Source: Fimenecus sp045593645 (GTDB lineage Bacteria; Bacillota; Clostridia; Oscillospirales; Acutalibacteraceae). From it: a stretch of 26,528 nucleotides of DNA. Positions 1 to 7,130 of the stretch are shown here, one piece after another. The stretch is from contig JAZNWZ010000101.1 of NCBI GenBank assembly GCA_045593645.1, positions 1 to 26,528 of the forward strand, in the 5' to 3' direction. The notes below the pieces were generated by a model that worked only from the letters and a program-made list of their open reading frames with translations, was not told the origin of the DNA and ran no database searches. Made by a program: the position numbers and the translations under genes. How positions within the stretch are numbered: the first letter of the stretch is position 1; every line of letters starts with the position of its first letter.

Positions 1-1050
1 CTTGCAGGTTCAGGTTGGGTTAACAAACTTATGCCTCCTGTAATTGCAGGTCCTATTGTTACTATTATCGGTCTTTCACTTTCAAGCACAGCGACAGGCT
101 GGATGTCAACAAACGGTGGCCCTGACTACAGCCTTGTAACAATCCTTGTTGGTGCAGTTACATTCTTTGCAATTGTTATTGTTTCAGTTAAGGGTTCAAA
201 GAATCTTCGCCTTATTCCTTTCATTATCGGTGTTGGCGCAGGTTACATTTTTGCTCTTATTCTTACTCTTATCGGCAACGCTGCTGATATTGCTGCTCTT
301 CAGATTTTAAGTTTCGACTCATTCAAGGCAGCATTTGACCCATTCACAATTCAGTCAATTGTTGATTATCCTAAATTTACATTCCTTCAGGCAATGACAG
401 ATAAGGTTGACGGTATTCTTCCTATTGACGGTGCTGCTGTTGGTAACATTGCAATCACTTTCGTTCCAATCGCAGTTGTTGAACTTGCTCAGCACATTGC
501 TGACCACAAGAACCTTGGTAACCTTATTGGTAAAGACCTTATTAAAGACCCAGGTCTCGACAGAACACTTATCGGTGATGGTGTTGGTTCAATCATTGGT
601 GGTTTCTTCGGTGGTGCTGCTAACACAACTTATGGCGAATCAATCGGTTGTGTTGCTATTACAAAGAATGCTTCAGTTATTTCAATCATCACAGCAGGCA
701 TTGGTTGTATGATTCTTTCATTCTTCACACCATTTGTAGCACTTATCAACTCAATTCCTAAGTGCGTAATGGGTGGTGCTTGTGTTGCTCTTTACGGTCT
801 TATTGCTGTATCAGGTCTTTCAATGCTTAAAGATGTTGACCTTGGCAAGAGCAAGAATCTTTACATTGTAAGTGCAATTCTTGTTATTGGTATTGGTGGT
901 CTTTCACTCAACTTCGGTTTCAACCCAATTACAAACGGACCACTTGTTCAGGTTACAGCTCTTGCAACTGCCCTTATCTTTGGTATTATTACAAACTTAA
1001 TTGTAAATACAGGTAAAAACAGAAGCGAAGAAGACGAAGATGCTGAATAA
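1..1050 (+). CDS. uraA: Uracil/xanthine permease (NCS2 family), 5' end cut by the window edge
   Basis: This is a membrane symporter that takes up uracil (or a related base) with protons for pyrimidine salvage. The reading frame is open from base 1, so the gene begins outside the window and about 349 C-terminal residues are visible. An internal ATG at 31 is not the start, because conserved family sequence (LAGSGWVNKLMPP) runs across it. The NCS2 hallmarks are present: a PPVIAGPIVTIIGLSLS segment, a glycine-rich GGFFGGAANTTYGES segment that matches the substrate-binding NTTYGEN region of UraA/PyrP, and IPKCVMGGACVALYG. Most of the protein is hydrophobic membrane segments, and it ends in an acidic cytoplasmic tail (EEDEDAE). 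A strong terminator follows directly. Uracil is the likeliest substrate from the NTTYGE motif, but xanthine is not excluded. Confidence 0.9.
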   Translation, partial: LAGSGWVNKLMPPVIAGPIVTIIGLSLSSTATGWMSTNGGPDYSLVTILVGAVTFFAIVIVSVKGSKNLRLIPFIIGVGAGYIFALILTLIGNAADIAALQILSFDSFKAAFDPFTIQSIVDYPKFTFLQAMTDKVDGILPIDGAAVGNIAITFVPIAVVELAQHIADHKNLGNLIGKDLIKDPGLDRTLIGDGVGSIIGGFFGGAANTTYGESIGCVAITKNASVISIITAGIGCMILSFFTPFVALINSIPKCVMGGACVALYGLIAVSGLSMLKDVDLGKSKNLYIVSAILVIGIGGLSLNFGFNPITNGPLVQVTALATALIFGIITNLIVNTGKNRSEEDEDAE

Positions 1051-1068
1051 TCAGTAATTCAATAATTT

Positions 1069-1101
1069 ATCCCCACGGATTAGTTTCGTGGGGATTTTTT
1101 T
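1069..1101 (+). terminator. Rho-independent terminator of the permease gene
   Basis: A perfect 9-bp stem, ATCCCCACG (1069-1077) with CGTGGGGAT (1087-1095), encloses a 9-base loop and is followed by a run of seven T (1095-1101). It lies 18 bases after the permease stop codon and separates the permease from the transporter gene downstream. Confidence 0.92.
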
Positions 1102-1103
1102 GC

Positions 1104-1124
1104 GGGCGATTCGTGAATCGCCCC
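1104..1124. repeat. Short GC-rich palindrome, probably a dispersed intergenic repeat
   Basis: GGGCGATTC (1104-1112) and GAATCGCCC (1115-1123) form a perfect 9-bp inverted repeat around two bases, followed by CCTACAA. It is clearly richer in GC than its surroundings and sits just behind the terminator T-run. From general knowledge, similar GGGCG...CGCCCCTACAA palindromes recur between genes in many gut Clostridia. Only one copy is in this window, so calling it dispersed is an inference. Confidence 0.55.
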
Positions 1125-1134
1125 TACAAAGTGG

Positions 1135-1163
1135 TTGTTATAAAAGGAGTTTTGTGGTATGAT
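1135..1163 (+). promoter_or_regulatory. Sigma-A-type promoter of the EamA transporter gene
   Basis: TTGTTA (-35, 1135-1140), a 17-base spacer and TATGAT (-10, 1158-1163) are preceded by an extended -10 TG at 1155-1156. Transcription would begin near 1170. That is only about 10 bases before the ATG at 1181, within the ribosome binding site AAGGTG (1168-1173), so the leader would be very short. Confidence 0.65.
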
Positions 1164-1180
1164 ATATAAGGTGACTTTTA

Positions 1181-2044
1181 ATGATTAAAAACGACAAAAC
1201 TAAAGGAATTATATATATTATCATTTCTGCCTTTTTCTTTGCTCTTATGGGGCTTTTTGTGAAATTATCGGGTGATTTGCCTACTATTCAAAAAAGCTTT
1301 TTCAGAAACTTTGTAGCAATGATTTTTGCATTCTTTCTTATTACAAAGAATAAAGAATGGGCATTACCAAAGGGCAAGAATGTGGGATTTTTACTTGTTC
1401 GTGCTATTGCGGGAACAACTGGTATTCTTTGCAACTTCTATGCTTTAAGCAATATGAATCTTGCAGATGCTTCAATGCTTAATAAACTCTCCCCTTTCTT
1501 TGCAGTTATTTTCTCTTTATTTATTCTTAAAGAAAAAGCAAGTTTTAAGCAGATTTTGGCGGTTACAATAGCGTTTATAGGTGCTTTGTTTGTTATGAAG
1601 CCTACTTTCTCATTTGAAGGCTTACCTGCTTTTATGGGCTTTTTAGGAGGACTCGGTGCAGGACTTGCTTACGCTTGTGTGAGAAAACTTACTCAAAACG
1701 GATTTAAGGGTAGTTTGATTATTTTCTATTTCTCGGCTTTTTCTTGTATAGTTACATTACCTTGGCTAATTTTTGATTTTACACCTATGAGTGCTACACA
1801 ATGGTTATACTTAATTCTTGCGGGACTTTCTGCTAGTGGCGGACAATATTTTATTACTACTGCCTATTCAAAAGCACCTGCAAAAGAAATATCAATTTAT
1901 GACTACTCACAGATTATATTTACAACGCTTTTAAGCCTTATTGTATTCGGTGATTTACCTGATGCCTTGAGCTTTGTTGGATATGCAATTATTATTGCAG
2001 CCGCTATATTCAATGCTTGGAATTCCTTAAAGAAAAAGGCTTGA
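1181..2044 (+). CDS. DMT superfamily transporter, EamA family
   Basis: This is a 287-residue inner-membrane protein with about ten hydrophobic segments arranged as two EamA repeats, the usual size and layout of drug/metabolite exporters of the RhaT/YdcZ/EamA type. The first repeat begins at GIIYIIISAFFFALMGLFVK and the second near GFLGGLGAGLAYACVRKL. EamA-like features include the ADASMLNKLSPFFAVIFSLF and KEKASFKQILAVTIAFIGAL regions in the fourth and fifth segments. The substrate cannot be read from sequence; relatives export amino acids, nucleotide sugars or other metabolites. The ATG at 1181 has AAGGTG seven bases upstream and its own promoter. No terminator follows, and a second promoter overlaps its stop codon, so some read-through into the next gene is possible. 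Confidence 0.88.
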   Translation: MIKNDKTKGIIYIIISAFFFALMGLFVKLSGDLPTIQKSFFRNFVAMIFAFFLITKNKEWALPKGKNVGFLLVRAIAGTTGILCNFYALSNMNLADASMLNKLSPFFAVIFSLFILKEKASFKQILAVTIAFIGALFVMKPTFSFEGLPAFMGFLGGLGAGLAYACVRKLTQNGFKGSLIIFYFSAFSCIVTLPWLIFDFTPMSATQWLYLILAGLSASGGQYFITTAYSKAPAKEISIYDYSQIIFTTLLSLIVFGDLPDALSFVGYAIIIAAAIFNAWNSLKKKA

Positions 2045-2069
2045 TATTTAGCGTATATTCAACTATAAT
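2041..2069 (+). promoter_or_regulatory. Near-consensus sigma-A promoter overlapping the transporter stop codon
   Basis: TTGATA (-35, 2041-2046, five of six consensus bases), a spacer of exactly 17 bases and a perfect TATAAT (-10, 2064-2069) lie in the short gap after the transporter. The TGA stop (2042-2044) is inside the -35 box. Initiation near 2076 would give a leader of about 22 bases that carries the ribosome binding site AGTGAGG (2085-2091) for the gene at 2099. Confidence 0.8.
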
Positions 2070-2098
2070 TGACTAAAGACTTCGAGTGAGGTATTTTT

Positions 2099-2557
2099 AT
2101 GGAAAACTTTAATAAAAAGAAAATCTCGCTCCAAGAGATTTATCCGGTAATCAAAGAAAAACTCCAGAATGGTGGCACAGTGCAAATACCTATTACAGGG
2201 ACTAGTATGAACCCTCTACTCTATTGGGGCAGAGATTCTGTTGAGCTTATTAAATGTGAAAATCCACAGAAATATGACATTATATTTTATCGTCGTGATA
2301 ACGGTCAATTTGTACTTCACCGTATTGTAGGTAAAAACGACAAAGGCTTTATTCTTTGTGGTGATAATCAGGTTAAAAAGGAATACGGAATAACTGAAAA
2401 TCACATTATTGCAGTTGTGAAATCTATTACAAGAAAAGGCAAAACTTTTACTGTTGACAAGGTTTCTTACAAGTTATATGTTAAACTTTGGACTTTGATT
2501 TTACCTATTAGAAATCTTTTTTTAGTCCCTATGAGAAAAATAAAAAGGTTGTTTTAA
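2099..2557 (+). CDS. S24/S26 signal-peptidase-like protein, Ser/His (Sec11-like) active site
   Basis: A 152-residue protein with the fold motifs of type I signal peptidases. GTSMNPLL (34-41) carries the candidate nucleophile Ser36. FVLHRIVG (71-78) puts a His74 where bacterial LepB has its catalytic lysine, as in archaeal and ER Sec11-type enzymes. CGDNQ (87-91) supplies Asp89. There is no N-terminal anchor; a single hydrophobic stretch at about 126-148 followed by basic residues may bind the membrane. It is shorter than LepB and lacks the large beta domain, so it is unlikely to be the housekeeping signal peptidase. It has its own strong promoter and is followed after two bases by a nucleotidyltransferase gene, which suggests a shared task. 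Cleavage of a specific peptide or precursor is possible, but no substrate gene is visible. Fold confidence is high, function low. Confidence 0.8.
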   Translation: MENFNKKKISLQEIYPVIKEKLQNGGTVQIPITGTSMNPLLYWGRDSVELIKCENPQKYDIIFYRRDNGQFVLHRIVGKNDKGFILCGDNQVKKEYGITENHIIAVVKSITRKGKTFTVDKVSYKLYVKLWTLILPIRNLFLVPMRKIKRLF

Positions 2558-2559
2558 TA

Positions 2560-3705
2560 ATGCAAGATATTATGGCTACAAAAAAATACTTTTTAGAGAT
2601 GGTTGGTGCAGTGATTTGCGACCGACCTATTCCTGTTTGTAGCGATAATATTGATTTAAACAAGTTGTATAAATTGTCAGTAAAAAATGCTGTTCAAGGT
2701 ATTCTACATATTGCAACAACAAAGGGTGCAGTTAAACTTCCTAATGACCTTACAGAAAAGCTTAAAAAATCATATATGGCAACTCTTATGAGAGAGGCTT
2801 CTCAGGTTGAAGAAATTGAGTTTATCAGAAAATCTTTCTCTGAAAACCATATTGAATTTATGCTTTTAAAGGGCTCACATCTTAAAGCACTCTACCCTAT
2901 CCCTGAAATTCGTTTTATGGTTGATATGGACGTGCTTATTCACGAAAATGATATGAATAAGGGCAGAGACATTATTCTTTCTCGTGGCTTTAAGCAAGAG
3001 ATGAATAACGGTAAAGATATTGTGCTTATTAAAGAGCCTATGCTTACTATTGAGCTTCACAAAATGCTCTTTATTGAAGGATATTTTATGCATCAATATT
3101 TTAGTTCTGTTTGGGACAGAGTTGAAAAGGTTAGCGAATTTGAATACAAGATGCCTATTAATGATTTATATGTTTATACTCTTGCTCACCTTGCAGAGCA
3201 TTATCTTGAAGCAGGCTCGTGTTTTAGACCAATGATGGACTTGTTTTTAATGCATAAGCACTATGAAAACGAACTTGATTTTGAATATATTTACAAGCAA
3301 TTTAAAGAAATTGGCATTGAAGACTTTGCAAAAAATATTGTAAATCTTTATCACTGTATGTTTAACGATGCCGATTATAACGATACTCTTACAATGATGG
3401 AAAACTTTATTGTTTTTGGTGCACCTGTCAAAAACGCAAATGAAACATCAAAAATTGCAGTTGAGAATAAAAGCAAGACTCAAAAAATCATTGAAAAGCT
3501 TTTTCCAAGCTACAAGGTAATGATTTTGCAATACGAAATTCTTAAGAAAATTCCAATACTATTACCATTTTTCTGGGTTGTAAGAATTATTAAAAAGCTG
3601 TTTAAATTTAATGATTCGTCAACACGATATGAAAAATTCAAAAATGTTCAACAAAAAGATGTGGACATTATGAAAGAGATTTTTGAAAAATCCGGGTTAA
3701 AATAA
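2560..3705 (+). CDS. Nucleotidyltransferase-family protein (PF14907 type)
   Basis: A 381-residue soluble protein of the uncharacterised NTP_transf_5 family, which has the pol-beta nucleotidyltransferase fold. LLKGSHLKALYP (102-113) gives the G-S motif, FMVDMDVLI (119-127) the two metal-binding aspartates Asp122 and Asp124, and TIELHK (163-168) the third acidic residue, Glu165. The triad is therefore intact and the enzyme is predicted to be active. Family members occur near capsule, RiPP and lasso-peptide genes in Firmicutes, but their substrates are mostly unknown. The start ATG at 2560 follows the peptidase stop after two bases, with AAAAAGG at 2542-2548; an ATG at 2572 is the alternative. 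It forms a two-gene unit with the peptidase-like gene and ends at a strong shared terminator. Transfer of a nucleotide to a protein or sugar is only inferred. Confidence 0.8.
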   Translation: MQDIMATKKYFLEMVGAVICDRPIPVCSDNIDLNKLYKLSVKNAVQGILHIATTKGAVKLPNDLTEKLKKSYMATLMREASQVEEIEFIRKSFSENHIEFMLLKGSHLKALYPIPEIRFMVDMDVLIHENDMNKGRDIILSRGFKQEMNNGKDIVLIKEPMLTIELHKMLFIEGYFMHQYFSSVWDRVEKVSEFEYKMPINDLYVYTLAHLAEHYLEAGSCFRPMMDLFLMHKHYENELDFEYIYKQFKEIGIEDFAKNIVNLYHCMFNDADYNDTLTMMENFIVFGAPVKNANETSKIAVENKSKTQKIIEKLFPSYKVMILQYEILKKIPILLPFFWVVRIIKKLFKFNDSSTRYEKFKNVQQKDVDIMKEIFEKSGLK

Positions 3706-3708
3706 AAG

Positions 3709-3745
3709 AAACCTACTAACTACAAAAGTTAGTAGGTTTTATTTT
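3709..3745. terminator. Bidirectional Rho-independent terminator between convergent operons
   Basis: AAACCTACTAACT (3709-3721) pairs perfectly over 13 bp with AGTTAGTAGGTTT (3727-3739) around the loop ACAAA. A T-rich stretch follows on the plus strand (TATTTTTTATT), and the left flank reads CTTTTATT on the minus strand. It lies between the stop of the nucleotidyltransferase (3705) and the end of capG (3749), so it can end transcription from both sides. Confidence 0.92.
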
Positions 3746-3748
3746 TTA

Positions 3749-4927
3749 TTAGAATTTTCTCCAAACCATTTTGTCAACTACACCTGTGTATGACTGAATA
3801 AGTTTAATCACCTTTGTTGAAACATTTTCATCAACATAATCAGGTACCGGAATTCCAATTTCTTTGTTGAGATTTAACTCAACTGCAGTATCAATCGCTT
3901 GAAGAAGTGATTTTTCATCAATACCTGCAAGTACAAAGCAAGCCTTATCAAGTGGTACAGGACGCTCTGTTGATGTACGAATACAAACTGCAGGGTAAGG
4001 TTGTCCAACAGATGTGAAGAACGAGCTTTCTTCAGGTAATGTACCACTATCAGAAACTACTGCAAAAGCATTCATTTGCAAGCAGTTATAATCGTGGAAG
4101 CCAAGTGGCTCGTGTTGAATAACTCTCTCGTCAAGCTTAAATCCACTTGTTTCAAGACGTTTTTTTGAACGTGGGTGGCAAGAATAAAGAATTGGCATAT
4201 CATATTTTTCTGCAACCTTGTTAATTGCATTGAAAAGTGATAAGAAATTCTTTTCTGTATCAATATTTTCTTCTCTGTGAGCAGAAAGAAGAATATATCT
4301 ACCCCTTTGAAGTCCTAATTTTTCGTGAATATTACTTGCTTGGATTTTTTCAAGATTATTATGAAGGACCTCTGCCATTGGTGAGCCAGTAACATATGTT
4401 CTTTCCTTTGGAAGTCCACAATCGTGAAGATATTTTCTTGCATGCTCAGAATACGCAAGGTTAACGTCTGAAATAATATCAACTATTCTTCTGTTTGTTT
4501 CTTCAGGAAGACATTCGTCTTTACAACGATTACCTGCTTCCATATGGAAAATTGGAATGTGAAGACGTTTTGCAGGAATTGCAGAAAGGCAAGAGTTTGT
4601 ATCGCCCAAAATAAGCAAAGCATCAGGCTTGATTTCTGCCATAAGCTTATATGAACAGTTAATGATATTACCAACTGTTGCACCGAGGTCATCGCCTACT
4701 GCATCCATATAAACCTCAGGGTCTTGGAGCTCTAAATCCTTAAAGAATACGCCATTAAGGTTATAGTCATAATTTTGACCTGTATGTGCTAAAATGCAGT
4801 CAAAATACTTACGAGCCTTATTGATAACTGCAGCAAGACGAATAATCTCAGGTCTTGTGCCTACAATGATTAAAAGCTTTAACTTGCCATTATCTTTAAA
4901 TTTAATATCTGAATAATCAAGTTTCAT
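3749..4927 (-). CDS. capG: UDP-N-acetylhexosamine 2-epimerase, last step to UDP-L-FucNAc (CapG/FnlC)
   Basis: A 392-residue cytoplasmic GT-B-fold epimerase of the WecB/CapG family. Motifs are VGTRPEIIRL (22-31), the aspartate of LGDTN (Asp109), HMEAGNR (128-134) with Glu130, and PEETNRR with Glu142, which match the catalytic acids of E. coli WecB. SAHREENI supplies the active-site histidine and SDSGTLPEES the UDP-binding loop. WecB makes UDP-ManNAc, but capE and capF in the same operon point to the CapG/FnlC reaction: epimerisation at C2 of the 6-deoxy-talosamine derivative to UDP-N-acetyl-L-fucosamine. Its ATG overlaps the stop of the acyltransferase gene by one base (TAATG), which suggests translational coupling. 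It is the last gene of the operon. A plain UDP-GlcNAc 2-epimerase is the alternative reading. Confidence 0.88.
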   Translation of the reverse strand: MKLDYSDIKFKDNGKLKLLIIVGTRPEIIRLAAVINKARKYFDCILAHTGQNYDYNLNGVFFKDLELQDPEVYMDAVGDDLGATVGNIINCSYKLMAEIKPDALLILGDTNSCLSAIPAKRLHIPIFHMEAGNRCKDECLPEETNRRIVDIISDVNLAYSEHARKYLHDCGLPKERTYVTGSPMAEVLHNNLEKIQASNIHEKLGLQRGRYILLSAHREENIDTEKNFLSLFNAINKVAEKYDMPILYSCHPRSKKRLETSGFKLDERVIQHEPLGFHDYNCLQMNAFAVVSDSGTLPEESSFFTSVGQPYPAVCIRTSTERPVPLDKACFVLAGIDEKSLLQAIDTAVELNLNKEIGIPVPDYVDENVSTKVIKLIQSYTGVVDKMVWRKF

Positions 4928-5982
4928 TATTTCTTCACCTTCGCTATTATTTTAAATTTTTCAAGAATTTTGCCATATATAACTGAAAATAATTTTTCAC
5001 AACCATAAGACATTGCTAATAAAACTATAAAGCAAACAAGCAATACTACAAACAACAAAACGCTATCTGCAAACTTGTTAGCGTTTACTGTGTCTTGCCA
5101 TAAGAAATATCTTATCATACAGTTTTCTTGTATTAAATATACACCAAATGATGATGTTGCTAAAGCAACGATTATTTTTTTTATTTTTTCATTGTTGATT
5201 TTAACATTTAAAAATGCAACAAACAGTGCAACTGAAAGAATAAGACTGAAAATTGAGTCGTCTGTGGAAATTGGGAAGTTGCTTACAAATGGAATCTTTG
5301 GCAGTAAAAGGTTATATGCTAAAAGCACTACAAACGAAGCAAAGGTTACAATAATATTTATTGTGTTAAACTTAATCTTTTCTCTGTAAAGATTTATGTA
5401 TGCACCAATTAGGTACAAATACATAAACCATAATAATCCCCTATTACCACCTGTAACAACGCCTTGAGAAAAATAAACAAAGGTTGTCCAGCCAGACAAA
5501 AGTATTGCTCCACCAATAATGAGCAATCTATGTTCTTTTTCAGTAATTGTTTTAATCAATTTATTGAGAAACGGTGATACTGCTACCAACACAATATATG
5601 CAACTGAAAACCAATAGTGTCTACTTAAAAATGGTAATAATGCAAAAATCAAATTAGACAATGAAAACCTTTTAAAATTCAAAATTAGGCCAACTATAAA
5701 AAACAGCACTGAATAGAAAAATGTTTCTGCCCAGATTTTCACAATTCTTTTTGGTTTAAAGGCTGAATTCACCAAAAAATAACCACTTATGAGCACAAAA
5801 ATATTTGCAGCAGTAACACTAATTGCAGACAATGCATTTACAAGAATACCATTAGCTGAAAAGCCCAAAACTCCTGCAACTTCTGAATATCCTATATAAT
5901 GTCTTGCAGTAATAAGAAACATTGATAATATCCTTAAAATATCTAAACCTATGTTTCTCTCCTTTTTTACTATTGTACTCAT
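4927..5982 (-). CDS. Membrane acyltransferase, family 3 (OafA/WecH type)
   Basis: A 351-residue polytopic membrane protein with about ten hydrophobic segments and the N-terminal signature of acyltransferase family 3: NIGLDILRILSMFLITARHY (10-29), which contains the LDILR motif and a conserved histidine. RHYWFSVAYIVLVAVSPFLN, near residue 120, is typical of the WecH/YiaH branch. Such proteins transfer acyl groups, usually acetyl, from the cytoplasmic side onto sugars of polysaccharides or lipid-linked intermediates. It sits between capF and capG, one base after the capF stop, with AGAGG eight bases before its ATG. This placement suggests that the polysaccharide, perhaps its FucNAc, is O-acylated. 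The acceptor cannot be determined from sequence. Confidence 0.85.
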   Translation of the reverse strand: MSTIVKKERNIGLDILRILSMFLITARHYIGYSEVAGVLGFSANGILVNALSAISVTAANIFVLISGYFLVNSAFKPKRIVKIWAETFFYSVLFFIVGLILNFKRFSLSNLIFALLPFLSRHYWFSVAYIVLVAVSPFLNKLIKTITEKEHRLLIIGGAILLSGWTTFVYFSQGVVTGGNRGLLWFMYLYLIGAYINLYREKIKFNTINIIVTFASFVVLLAYNLLLPKIPFVSNFPISTDDSIFSLILSVALFVAFLNVKINNEKIKKIIVALATSSFGVYLIQENCMIRYFLWQDTVNANKFADSVLLFVVLLVCFIVLLAMSYGCEKLFSVIYGKILEKFKIIAKVKK

Positions 5983-5983
5983 A

Positions 5984-7129
5984 TTATACCTCTAAAAAGA
6001 AAGTATCAGGTTTTTCAGGATTAAAGCACTCATTACACCACATAAATGTTACCATATCTGTGTCGCCAAGGTTTTCAATGTTATGAGTATAGCCTGTTGG
6101 AATATCAACTACTTCAAGTTTTTCACCTGAAACATAATACTCAATCACTTCATCACTATCGATTTTTCTGAAACGGATTACACCATTACCTGCAACTACC
6201 AAGAATTTTTCATTTTTTGTATGATGCCAGTGCTGACCCTTTGTGATGTGTGGCTTTGAAATATTCACTGAAAACTGACCGTTATTGACTGTTCTTAAAA
6301 TCTCAGTAAACGAGCCACGGTCGTCAACATTCATTTTAAGTGGATATGAGAATTTATCTTTTGGCAAGTACGAAAGATATGTACTGTAAAGTTTCTTTGA
6401 AAAACTACCTTCAGTCATATCAGGCACTTGCTTATTTTCACGACTTTCTTTAAATGAATAAATCAAGTCAACAATTTCACCTAATGTGATTTTATGCTCT
6501 ACCGGTACTTTGCAAAATTCACCGTCTTTTGTTTCTTCACCACACATAGCATTGATGATTTCGTTTACAACATCATCAACATAGACGAGAGTCATAGGGT
6601 GGTTTCTGTCGTTTACTTGAATTGGTAAATCATTTGCAATGTTATTGCAGAATGTTGCAACTGCACTGTTATAGTTTGGTCTACACCATTTGCCAAACAC
6701 ATTTGGATAACGATACACAAGCACCTTTGCACCTGTTTCTTCAGCATATTTGAAGAAAAGGTCCTCACCTGCTTTTTTGCTTTGACCATAAGGGTTATCA
6801 AGAGCAGCTTGAGTTGATGATGACAAAAGCACAGGACAAGTATTGTTATATTTTTTAAGTGTATCCAAAAGAGTTGATGCAAAGCCAAAATTACCTTGCA
6901 TAAACTCTTCTGTGTTTTGTGGTCTATTAACGCCTGCAAGATTTACAACAAAATCGCAACCATTACAAAATTCGTCTAAAAGAGCTTTATCTGTGTCAAT
7001 ATCGAACTCACAGATTTCTAAATCTGTTGGTAATTTTGTTGTTTTGTTCTTGCCCTCTTTAATTGTATTAAGCGTTGCAACAAGGTTTTTACCTACAAAA
7101 CCTTTTGCACCAGTAACGAGTATTTTCAT
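5984..7129 (-). CDS. capF: Bifunctional UDP-sugar 4-ketoreductase/cupin (CapF/FnlB)
   Basis: A 381-residue enzyme, the second step of UDP-L-FucNAc synthesis. The N-terminal SDR domain has the Rossmann loop VTGAKGFVG (5-13) and the catalytic pair Tyr114/Lys118 in YGQSK. The C-terminal cupin domain (about 265-381) has GQHWHHTKNEKFLV (298-311) and GYTHN, so His300, His302/303, Glu307 and His349 are the likely metal ligands. In S. aureus CapF the cupin part epimerises C3 and the SDR part reduces C4. I placed the start at the ATG at 7129. It lies one base after the capE stop, has GGGG eight bases upstream, and gives the usual N-terminus MKILVTGAKGFVG. An in-frame ATG at 7150 would add seven residues inside capE. 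Both domains look complete. Confidence 0.92.
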   Translation of the reverse strand: MKILVTGAKGFVGKNLVATLNTIKEGKNKTTKLPTDLEICEFDIDTDKALLDEFCNGCDFVVNLAGVNRPQNTEEFMQGNFGFASTLLDTLKKYNNTCPVLLSSSTQAALDNPYGQSKKAGEDLFFKYAEETGAKVLVYRYPNVFGKWCRPNYNSAVATFCNNIANDLPIQVNDRNHPMTLVYVDDVVNEIINAMCGEETKDGEFCKVPVEHKITLGEIVDLIYSFKESRENKQVPDMTEGSFSKKLYSTYLSYLPKDKFSYPLKMNVDDRGSFTEILRTVNNGQFSVNISKPHITKGQHWHHTKNEKFLVVAGNGVIRFRKIDSDEVIEYYVSGEKLEVVDIPTGYTHNIENLGDTDMVTFMWCNECFNPEKPDTFFLEV

Positions 7130-7130
7130 T

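Noticed and set aside
407..712. 101-codon open frame on the plus strand inside the permease gene
   Set aside because: It lies in another frame of a clearly conserved membrane protein, consists of leucine/valine/serine runs that mirror the permease codons, and has no ribosome binding site.
2099..3705. Lasso-peptide or other RiPP cluster suggested by the PF14907 nucleotidyltransferase, the peptidase-like gene and a Cys-less AsnB homolog
   Set aside because: There is no PqqD-like protein, no transglutaminase-like B2 protease and no small precursor gene, and the AsnB homolog is over 20 kb away on the other strand within a sugar operon.
5075..5389. 104-codon plus-strand frame opposite the family 3 acyltransferase
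   Set aside because: It is antisense to a conserved gene, has no promoter or ribosome binding site, and its composition is explained by the opposite strand.
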